Assembly: GCF_014851395.1 (NCBI RefSeq)
Contig: NW_024040485.1
Location: 20,292,618 to 20,356,617, forward strand
Length of the DNA: 64,000 bases
Source of the DNA: Micropterus salmoides
Lineage: Eukaryota; Chordata; Actinopteri; Centrarchiformes; Centrarchidae
Direction of reading: 5' to 3'
The translations under genes were made by a program, and so were the position numbers. The notes below the pieces were generated by a model. It ran no database searches, was not told the origin of the DNA, and saw nothing but the letters and a program-made list of their open reading frames with translations. Below are positions 46,723-56,700 of the stretch, piece by piece. Every line of letters begins with the position of its first letter. Positions within the stretch are counted from its first letter, which is position 1.

Positions 46723-49522
46723 ATGTACTAAAATTAGCAGCCTTCTCTGCATACCATCCGCCTCTGTCTGAGCTTTCTGATCCTTTTTAAAAACATGCAT
46801 GGGTTTGCATGCCACAGATGTTGAAGCACAGTATGTAGGCAGCCTATAGGTCTTTTTCCTCTTGGTTGCAGAGTATTGGCTCTCCAGTGCGCAGCTCCAG
46901 CATGGTGGGTCATGTCTCTAATCTCTCCCTCTCTGGACACTCTCACACTTTCACCTTTTCCTCCACTGAGGTGAGTGTGCCCCCCCCCCCCAAGGAGTAT
47001 TCTTTAAGCCAACTCTAGTCTTTAATTACAGTTTCATTTCTTTCCTTCTCTCAACGTTACTGTCTGCTTCCTGTCTCTGGTGTCCTGTCAGACGTTGGAC
47101 GATGACCCAGTTCCCACCAATAATAACCAGTGGCAAATTCAACCCGTCTCGGAGTGGAACAACCAACAGGTGTGTTTGTGGCTAAGTGCTATGAACATGG
47201 ACCAGTATGTGTCTGAGTTCACTGCCAGAGGTGTCGATGGGACACAACTGCTCAACATGGATAGTGAGAAACTCAAGGTGAGCAGCTAGGATTTTGGGGG
47301 GGGGGGGAACCACATAATTTATCACCTGTGGTAGGCACAGGTGCACAGATTCTGTTTTTTATATATTCATGGACGGATCTCGTACACACTTTGTCATATT
47401 AACCGGATAACTGTATTCTTATAAACGCGTTTTTGAAGTTACAATATCCGTATCCTCAAGACCTAAATAGCTGTTTAAGTCACTGGGGCTGAACACTTTT
47501 TTTTTTTTTTTTTTTTTCTTTCTTTTTTTGGTATATGCTGATAGGGATATATTGGCTGAACCCTTTTTAACATAAGGATATAATACATGCATAAGAATCC
47601 CCTAAAACTGTTTATTGGACCATGTGTGCTGACATTTCAGTTTGAAAGACTTTTGTCAGTGCCCTCTAGTGAACACAAACTCTAACTTCCACACTGTCTA
47701 AATTACCTCAATCATATTTTTGCAATTTCTTGTTGCCTATCAGTCCACAAACTATATAGTGATACTATAACAGACGTGTGAACTCGAGTCACAAAAATTG
47801 ACTTTAGCCTGGACTTGACAAAATCAAAGACTTGACTTGAACAGCAATGACTCATGACTTCACTTGGACTTGAGCCTTTTGACTCGAGCTTACTTGACAC
47901 TCCCCATGCACGAATATAAATGATATATAAAAATTTAAAAAAATAAACTGCGCAGCGCATCAACATAGCGCGGTGCTCAATTAGACTGGATCGTGTGGCT
48001 TCCTCCAGCAAGACGGAACAATCACCGACCGTCCGAAGCGCGCCCGGCCGCTCCGCGATCTCCTGTTCCTGGCCCTGTACGCCCCAGCGTCCGCGACTCT
48101 CCCTCCGGGGACCTACAATGGGTTGTGTAGTAGGCCTACTACCGGCGCGCTGTAAACGGTTTGCGATCGTTCCCTCTGGCTGGATGAATTTTACGCATAG
48201 GCAGGGCCACGCAACTTTCTAAATTCCTCTACCTCACGGAGAAAAAAAGTCAGGTCGAAACAGTGTAGCGAGACTGCCGCAGCTGTTGCGTGAAGCTGCT
48301 TCCACCAATTATCAAAACAAGTTAATTAAGATAAAACGATAATTGCGCCGGGTGCCGTTTCACAACTACACTCGTTTTTGTTTTATAAATCCAGCGCACC
48401 CCTTTCCTTTACAGCTGAGGCTCTCGTCCCTCCCTAAAAAGGTGTGTTCAGTGTTTCTTTACCTGATCGGTTTCCACTGTGTCTGCGTCTTCTAACGTCA
48501 TAGCGATTTAGTTTTCTCACCGTTGGTTTGTCACTGCATCTGCCGACAAAACACCACGGTTGTATTTCAGCGTTCTGTAACTAACTAACTTCGTCAACTC
48601 GAGTAGTTCACCTTCACTGCTCCCCTACGTCCGCACCCCCCCCCCCCCCCCCCAGTTGTCATCATCTTGTGCTATAGATGCTGATTAAAGTTAATGTTGG
48701 ATTATTGTTTCTTATTTCATGGGCTATATGGGATTTTGGAGTAATGCATATATAGTAGCCTAGTTTATTACATTTCAATAGTTTGTTTCCTAAGGCAATG
48801 AGTAATCCTGTTAAATGTGATCTCGATATTGACAAAAAATTAGCAGCCCTACATGAACATTTAATTTTCATGAAATTTGTTGTATGAAACTGCATTTCTG
48901 CCTTCTTTCTGTACAGGCTTATGCTTCATTAAACATTGTTTTATTAACTTAATTATTTTAACTTTTTTAAAACTGTTTTTTAAATTTGAAGAGCGCGTTT
49001 AAGACTTGAACTTGCTGTACCTTGACTTGAGACTTGACTCTGACTTGAAAAACGATGACTTGGTCCCACCTCTGCTATTTAACAAAACAAAGGACATGCT
49101 GATATATATTGGCGAGGCTCCACTGATAAGAACTACTATAATGAGACTGCCTCTGTCCACTTTTATTAGACTTAAACCACTTGTGAATATTTAGCGAAAT
49201 TCTAAGTTTGGAATCTGGTTTTGTTGGGTCATTAACCTGACCGGAATCCAATTTATCTCCTTTTTACATTTGCACACATCTTCCATATGTGTCTCTTTCT
49301 CCCCTCTGTCGTCAGGCTCTGGGGGTGTGTGGTCATAGTGACCGGTCTGCCCTCAAGAAGAAGCTGAAGGAGATGAGAAAAACTGAAGATAAGGGACAGA
49401 GGAAAGAAGAGAAGAGGCTGAAAGAGAAGGGGAAGAATGTGGTTTTGGACAAGGAGAGTGCAATGTCTGTAAAAGACAACCGATGCAGTGGAAAAACTGT
49501 AAGAACGGAGTCCCTCTTATAA
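39059..49522 (+). CDS. ppp1r9al: Neurabin-like PP1 and F-actin scaffold (PPP1R9 family), complete
   Basis: Neurabins bind F-actin, hold protein phosphatase 1 in dendritic spines and at junctions, and dimerise by a coiled coil (family knowledge). Coding exons: 39059-40795, 41426-41558, 41803-41923, 41998-42102, 42996-43086, 43182-43322, 43546-43599, 44116-44216, 44440-44568, 44686-44782, 44871-44934, 45162-45292, 45386-45615, 45810-45875, 46470-46671, 46872-46970, 47092-47277, 49316-49522. The sum is 3894 bp in frame: 1297 residues, longer than human neurabin-1 (about 1100). The start [15 protein letters not shown] matches the family. Visible parts are PP1-docking RVRF (570-573), PDZ (about 624-712), coiled coil (about 780-920) and SAM (about 1189-1253). 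The SAM domain excludes spinophilin. Position suggests a distinct fish paralogue. Exons 8 (54 bp) and 17 (99 bp) are phase-symmetric and could be skipped. Confidence 0.95.
41426..43086 (+). other. ppp1r9al: Neurabin PDZ-domain exons
   Basis: After [12 protein letters not shown] and [20 protein letters not shown], the PDZ carboxylate loop region [14 protein letters not shown] appears, then [40 protein letters not shown] and [11 protein letters not shown]. All elements of the neurabin PDZ are present. A (GT)n at 41175-41211 precedes exon 3. Confidence 0.95.
43546..44934 (+). other. ppp1r9al: Neurabin coiled-coil exons
   Basis: Five exons rich in Glu, Lys, Arg and Gln with heptad-like spacing: [68 protein letters not shown] and [28 protein letters not shown] and Y-KAK-L match human neurabin-1. 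This is the dimerisation segment. Confidence 0.9.
46689..46721. repeat. (GT)16 microsatellite near a neurabin donor
   Basis: Begins 17 nt inside intron 16 of the plus-strand neurabin-like gene, after the donor at 46671/46672, and reads GT on the transcript. Confidence 0.92.
47092..49522 (+). other. ppp1r9al: Neurabin SAM-domain exons
   Basis: The SAM domain is split over the last two exons: [40 protein letters not shown], then [21 protein letters not shown] lysine/glutamate-rich tail follows, as in human neurabin-1. The stop is at 49520-49522. The intron between the two exons (47278-49315) contains a hAT-like element. Confidence 0.94.
47771..49074. mobile_element. hAT-like non-autonomous element with 'acttga' repeats
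   Basis: The left end reads CAGACGTGTGAACTCGAGTC. The right end, reversed, reads CAGAGGTGGGACCAAGTC. The termini are imperfect but matching and of hAT type. Both arms carry many copies of 'acttga/cttgac', a pattern I recognise from a common fish family. The flanking 8 bp (tactataa and ctatttaa) do not form a convincing duplication. The core is GC-rich and includes an 18-bp C run at 48636-48653. No transposase is visible. Confidence 0.72.
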
Positions 49523-49975
49523 AGGTGATATCAGAGATACACCACCAGCATGAGGGTGTGTTTGCATTCCAACACAAATACACTTGAAGGTTTTTTTTTT
49601 TTGTGTTATTGCTGCACACGCCTTCTATTGTTCACATCTGAATAGTTATCATTTAGGATACAGAACTGGTTGTCATTCATAGGAACCTCTCCGCAGAGGC
49701 TGACTCCACCACCAAGTTCACTCGCAACAAATGCGTGTCTCAATGTTGGTTGTAAAGTTCGTGCTTGCTACTGTTTTTACAGTAATGTTTTTTTATCATT
49801 AAATTATTGTTAGAATGGTTTTAATATTTAATGATGTGCTGATTTAAGCACTGAGGTATTGCTGTAAATGTTATGTATGAATAAATAATTTAAATTTCTT
49901 CCTGATGCCTTAAACTCATTCATCTTTTTTGTCCTTGAATAAATGCACACAACACTTGGATATGACTTTGTTTTT
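49523..49975 (+). terminator. ppp1r9al: 3' UTR and poly(A) signals of the neurabin-like gene
   Basis: After the stop at 49522, AATAAA occurs at 49880-49885 and 49938-49943. Cleavage would fall near 49.90 or 49.96 kb. The opposing gene's signal starts at 49981. Confidence 0.6.
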
Positions 49976-50603
49976 TTTTTTTTATTATTCAAGAAACTTT
50001 GTTCTAACTATTTTACTGCCAGTGAATAAAAGGAGAATTCTGGAGAGGCTTGGTAGCATATTTACAAACCCAGTGCTCGACAAATGTGGATGAGTTGTTG
50101 TTCCTCCATAATGTAAAACCTGAGGTACCTTGAGCACAAAAAAATGCTGAACTGTTAAGAAAATGTAGTGTCTTTTTTCTTTATTTTTTTTTTTGAAATG
50201 CACTCTTAAATTGGGGAAATAAACATTGTAGTTTTTATAAAAGGTCATCTGTGTATGCATTGTATGACTCTTTGGCCTGTAAGGCATGTAACAAAGTACT
50301 CCTCGCAAAGAATAAATACAAACAGTTCTGCAAAACATTCAAATGTACAAAAAACCTCCCCTCTCTCCTCTGTCAACATAGTAAATGTACAAAACTCAGG
50401 ACATCTCCCACACACTCCTTCCAGTGATTCATACATACTTTATCCAAGATCAATTCAGCCTCTGAAGCAGAATGTTCAAGTATTTAGTCCTACAAAAGTT
50501 TTTTTCTTTCTGTTTTTCATTTTCTGATGTTTCTCTATTTACAGTACATTAGGGAGTTTCAGTAAGCAACAGGAATCTTTGTGGGGTCTGATCTCATTGG
50601 CTG
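49955..50603 (-). terminator. itga6: 3' UTR and poly(A) signals of itga6 (B form)
   Basis: On the minus strand AATAAA occurs at 50185-50180 and 49986-49981, downstream of the B-tail stop at 50604. Use of the distal signal would bring the itga6 end into the neurabin 3' end. Confidence 0.55.
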
Positions 50604-50768
50604 TTAAGAATAATGTTCCTTGTCATGCCAGGTTGTCATCCAGGGCTTCTTTTCCATGTTTTCCCAGTTACCATTTCCAGGGTTTACTGCTCTCTCGTCC
50701 CGTTTGATCCGAATAGCATTGTAACTGGGAACCTTGTCTTCATATTTGGCACGCTTAAAAAAGCCACA
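50604..50768 (-). CDS. itga6: itga6 alternative last exon B (alpha-6B tail)
   Basis: Follows acceptor CTCTCTGCAG. It encodes CGFFKRAKYEDKVPSYNAI, then RIKRDERAVNPGNGN, then WENMEKKPWMTTWHDKEHYS and a stop, 54 residues. It carries the canonical GFFKR juxtamembrane motif that clasps the beta subunit, and closely resembles human alpha-6B. It joins the membrane exon in phase 0. Confidence 0.95.
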   Translation of the reverse strand, partial: CGFFKRAKYEDKVPSYNAIRIKRDERAVNPGNGNWENMEKKPWMTTWHDKEHYS

Positions 50769-53700
50769 CTGCAGAGAAGAAAGGGAAAACGTGATGAATA
50801 TTTTGTTTGGGAAAAGGCTATTTAAAGCCATTCAGAGAAAGCAAAGGAGGTTGAGACATTTAGTGTCATCAACCTGTTTGACAGGCAAGAGACGAGATGC
50901 AGTGGGTCCATTAAGAGGTGTAGATGAGCCAGCTGCACTCCTTGAAGAAAGTAAACGTGTTATTGTAGAGAGAAAGAAACCTTGGTGTTGTGCAATAACA
51001 ACAAAAGAAATTGGAAATCAAGGAAGAGTGAATCAAAGATATGCAGAACAGCCCCCGTGGTGTAGTTCCTCAGAGCATTAAATAACAGTCATTGCTAATT
51101 AGCCATCACCTCCCCTGGCCATGCAGGTAAACCTTAATGATCCACACATAACCATGTGTGAAACTCTTATAAAGTCTTTGCAGAAACAATGAGTCAGCTT
51201 TTATAGTTGCATTCGTGTCACAGTGTGAGAATTGCCCACTGCCTGCCAAACACCAGAAAGCAGCACTTTTGTAGCAAAAAGGAGCGAGAAGAAGTTTCAC
51301 TCATTTGTGGCAGGCCGGGTCATTTTACCCTCTCTTTTTATGCATTTGGTGTCAGTCTTTCTTTTTCTGACGGGTTCTGTTTATTCTTTTTCCCAAAGAC
51401 GCCACACTGAGGAGAGGAAAACGGTTAGAAAATGTGAGTAATCACTGTTACTTATACCCACAGCTGTTCTGTAAATGGTGCTTTACAGACTTTACATGCT
51501 TTCTCAGTTGAAATCATGAAAATGTAAGTGTACTATGTGTTTTTATTAGCTAGGGATTAGGGTGGCCATCGGTCCTACCTTCCAGAGAAGGAAAGCCAAC
51601 AGGCCCAACAAAAGCAGGCCGAGCAAGATGGACAGCACGATGATCCACCATGGCACTCCTCCATAATGGGCTTCACGCCTCTCTGGGAACACTGTTAGTC
51701 TCACCTGGGGAACACAGTCTAATTCAGACCTCCGGATCAGAGTGTCAACTACACTTTAATAAATGTCTTTTTATTCTTCCTATTTATATTGTACACAAGC
51801 TCAGGTTTTTGATGTTCATGCACAACACTGATTTCAGCAACTGCCCTGTCATGCAATAAAGTAATAATGTCCAGTACTGTTGCAAATAGTAAATCATTTT
51901 TGTTTTCGGTGTTTAGTTACCTGTGTTTTACCGTTTTGCAGCACTGTCTTCGTTATTGTGCTATCAACATGCAGAGTGGCCGTCACTGTCACCTCCACAT
52001 GATGGAGATTGGGAAAATCCTGTTTAAAGGAAAAAAGGAAAATGTCAAGTTTAAATGGTGCAATCAAGCAAGACACTGAAATAACCAGATTAATTTGTTG
52101 CAATAATGTGAATAATTCAAGTCATATTACTAAATTACTTGTGTTTTTGTGTTTCGTTTAGTAAGTCACAAACACCTTGTTTGGTTTCCCTTTGCAAACC
52201 TGAGACTACTAAAAAAACAATTTAATTAGACATCCACGTTTGAATGAATCAAAATTTTATTTTATATTTATATTTTAATTACAGCCTGTCAAAACTTTGC
52301 TTTTCCTTCTCAGGCCAGTGAAGCTGATTCTCAAATAGCCACTCCCATAGAGTTGCTACCCATCTCAAATATGACATAATAGTCGAGTAAAGACATCGTG
52401 GATACCTTTATGAAGGTGGAGTTCCAGAGGCGGGAGTGGAGAGTGATGACTGCATTACTGTCCAGGCCCCGCAGGGGGCACCTTATGCTCACACAGTTTG
52501 CCCCATTATCACAGGACTGTCAACACAGAAGGCAGCACAAAGTTACTACTCATTTGCCATACTTCTTGCTACAAATGCACACACATAATAATATAAAACA
52601 AAATAGTGTGGTGTTACCAGAGTTTTAGATTTCTCCCTCTCAATTAAACGTGAAATAGTGCCCTGGACACCTCCCTGGGTGTTTTCTGCTGCTCTTCTTC
52701 TCCTCGTGTTACTTGGTTTCTTAAAGCAGGGAAGAAAAAGTACATTGAACTATAACAAATTTAACTTCTTTATTTGTCTAAATACATATAAATCTATAAA
52801 TGTAAAATTGTCTACTTCTTTCCACCACAAAACTGCTAATTGAAAACGTATACGTGCAGGCAGAGTGACCACCACTCCTTAATGCATACTTGTCAACATG
52901 GGATGTGAAAATAAGTGAAACTTTCAGGCAACCTGCCCCAGGCCGTCTCACCACCCCTACCACTGTCCACATATCACTTACATTTTGACAAGGGTACACA
53001 TAATGAATCCTAAAATCACCACAAGGCAAGCACTTGTTTTAAAATCAGTGCAACAAAAACTGGGTCAACTAATTAAAAAAAAGTAAATTAGGTGGTCAGA
53101 ATTCGATACAAACAACAGAACACAAAAGGACATCAATCATCCTTGAATCCTCGCGCTGCTGTTCTTCGACAGCTCTTCCTCCACTTGTTTTATTGGCGGG
53201 TGCCATTTTAGGGGAATGTAGCAAACACATCAAATATGTCGAACAGAGCTTTTTATTTTTATAAAGGTTAATTATATATATAAGATTTACAGGAAAATAT
53301 CTCAGTGGGAGGACATCATGAGAGAATGATAAAATACATGAAAGTAACGGAAAAAACGGGAGGGTTGACAGGTATGCCTTCATAGGATGTTTTCACTTAC
53401 CTTGTTATGAGGGTTGATCTGGTCTTTGGGAGTGCATTCTATGTTCTCCACTCCAGTGGAGCTGATCTTCATCAGGTAGAGCAGCCCCTTCCCCTTGTCA
53501 GTCTCCTTCGGCCATTCAATCTCGAGGGTGGCGGTGCCAAAGTTTGTCAAGCGCTTTCCGAGATTGATAATCTGTAAATCAAAAGAGGGACAGTGTTCCA
53601 CCTCAGATGATAGAGTATGACTTGTCTAACTAAAGCACACATACATACAGAATGTTGCATTAATAAAAATTCTAATAAAATAGATACAAAACAGACGGAT

Positions 53701-56700
53701 ACATCTTAAGAGTGCTGAAGAGTACTAGCCACTCTGGAGGTTTCCTGTACTCACTCTGAACTGGTGCGTGATGGCAGTGCCAATTTCACTTTCCTCTATG
53801 GCCTCCTCATCTTTGGTCTCTCCAGCAAAGTAGACCTGAGATGGCTGGGCTTGTCTGGAACGATGAAGAAGCAACAGTTAGTAGCCTGAATGTGTGTAAA
53901 CGTGTGTTTTGGGTGCATGAACTGCATGTGTGTGTTTCTCACCCTGAAACAGAGAGCTGCAACTGGATGGCCACTTTTGCCTTTGCTTTGACTGGGGTTT
54001 CTTGCTGGTTGCTTGTCCTGTCAGATCAGAGGGTTACACACAGGTCAAGCCAGATACTTCCAATGGACTACAAGTGGTAATACATAATCAAGGTAAGTGC
54101 ATTACCCAGGAGCGTATCTGTGGTATTATTTATTGTATGACTGAAGCAGAAATAATCAAGACCACCATCAAACTATCCACCATTTAAAAACTGTTTAAAA
54201 AGTGTAAATCAATGTTATAAGACAGTTAGATATACTTACGTTTTTAGTTGAAGATCAATCTCCAGTTCAGTAGTGTTGAGAGAGATGCGTGATGTACTCA
54301 GAATAATGTAGAACGTTGTCTACATGCACAGACACAGAGACATTATATTAGTATTAACAGTGCCACTTGTGCAGAGGAGGTAGACAGTGCCAAAAGGTTG
54401 ATTTTCTTTCACCTCTGAGTCACGCTTGAAGGGGTTTCCAAGCTCACAGTTGGCCTGAGAACCGTCTTTATTGGCTGTACAGGTTACCTGCCGCTCCTGA
54501 AGTCAATAACAAGTTCCAATCAGGACCACAAATTGGTATGTGTGTGCATGAAAGAGAGAGAAAGTGGCAGTGAAAGCGAGACTCACATTAGGTGGAATGC
54601 GGTAAGTGGAGTAGGTAAGGGAGGGGGGGAGGGAGACGACCACAGCGGCTTCGTACGCGTCATCTCCATTTAGATTGTCTACTTTCACCTCCAAGGTGAT
54701 GTCCTTCTGGTCGCTGAGCGAGATCACCGGCACCTTTTCCTTTCTTCAGACAGACAGAAGTTATGCTGATGAAGGTGCATGTCAGAATATAGTAACCCTA
54801 TCTTAAGGATAGCCTAAGATGTATAATAAGAACTGAAACATTTTACTGATAGTGTGTGTGTGTTTTTCTCTTACATTTCTAATGCAGTGAACTTGTCGTC
54901 AGTTGACCTGTGGCCGTAGCGATATTTCACTTGTAAGTTGCTCTGACAAACATTGTCACTGCCACAACCCTCCTTCAGGAAATTCACCTACAGCCACAAT
55001 CACACGCACATAAAAAGATTAGTGGGAACATCAAAGCTACTGCACGTCTACTAAATTTATTTCTCAATGTGTTCAGTAAGTGTCAAGTACCATGCACACA
55101 CACCATTGATCGAGTTGTCATTGGCTCTGCAGCATCCAGGACGGGCAGCAGCTGGGAAGGTGAGCTCTGTCTGCGTTTCCGTTTAGCGTCCTGGATGTCC
55201 ACACACAATTCGATGGGGATCCCACGCAGCTTGTCCTGAATGTTGTCCTGTACAATGAGGACGGCATCACACAACGTTACACACAACCACCCACAATGCA
55301 CTTTGATCTCAAGAGAGAAGAATGACATTTCCAAAGAGTCCCTACCTGTATAGTGAGCTGGCGTTTAACACACTGTTTCGTTCCTTTGCCGTCTATAGTG
55401 ATGACCCCTTTGGACTCATAGCTAGGATCAGTGGTTTCTAGGAAGGTCGCCCTGGAGTTAAGACCGTTCTTCCTTTGGTCAGCGTCGGCCTGGAGGGAGT
55501 ATGCCACCGCTGGATGGGACAGGGACGTAAGATTTATTTGTGCAAGGCTGTAACCTCCCCATTACTGGGGATCATTATAAGTACTACAGTTTCTTGCTGT
55601 TGAATCTCTGTATTTTCTGATAATAAGAAACGAAAACATGATAACGGTGACATTTTTAATAAAGAAAAACATAGCTCAGCTTACTCAGTCTGGGAGAGTA
55701 GCTCTTGGGGTTGGCAGTGTAGCTGAAGCATGCCTCAACTTCCAAGCTGGGGACACATTGCAGTTTATCCACAGTCAGACGCGGTACTGGCATTGTGTTT
55801 CACAGTTTTTACACAGAGTTCATGAATATCCAGCAATTAATAGTTGCACCTACTGAATGGATGGATGGAAACTACAGGATCTTTCATTATCTTTTCCCAT
55901 AAATATAATGGTCCATATTTGACAACAGGGGAAAACAAAAGAAAACACGTACCAGAAGCTGTTGCCACAGTTCTTCTTGGTTAGGTCGATTTCTGAAGGT
56001 GAGAATGTGATCTCCTTGTTGATTTTAATAACTGGACGAGCTCTGGGAGGACAGCCCTCAGTTAGCAACTCTATAACCATGACAATCAGACATGTACAGT
56101 GAGAAAAACGTACCAGTTTACTCACTTAAAGACAAACACAGAGTCAGACAGGGATCCGACTGCGAGGTCAGGGTAGAAGTTCTTATCCAGGTCCATGTTG
56201 CCAGCCAAAGAGTAGCCAAACAGCCTGACTCCTAAAGGCTTGCCGGACAGAACCTAAAGCAAGGGAAACACACGTTTTGATTCCAGCCACAAGAAATATC
56301 TACTTAATAATCTATATGTTGAAAAATACACCCACATTTGACCTAAATTAGTTTTGTAGGAAGATTTTAGGGTCCAAGCATGACGATCAAACTGACAGCC
56401 TTCCTACCGCACAAAACAAAACACTGCAGCTGAGACACAGCTGAAAAAGGTATGTTATTCCACCAGTGTACTCCATACCTGTGCAGCTTTATTATATCTG
56501 AGCTCCTTGTCTGATCCGTGGTAGATATACACATTCCCTGCACTATCATCCTCATAAGGAGCTCCCACTGCAAAATCTGACGACAAGAAAGACAACAGTG
56601 ACTTACAGTGTGGTTATACAGGTACATTTCATTCAACGAGAGGCAGATAGAAATATCAGCTGACATTAGTATACATATGCACACGCATCACAGCCTCACC

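Noticed and set aside
39059..49522. Identity as spinophilin (PPP1R9B)
   Set aside because: Spinophilin lacks a SAM domain; this gene has an intact one.
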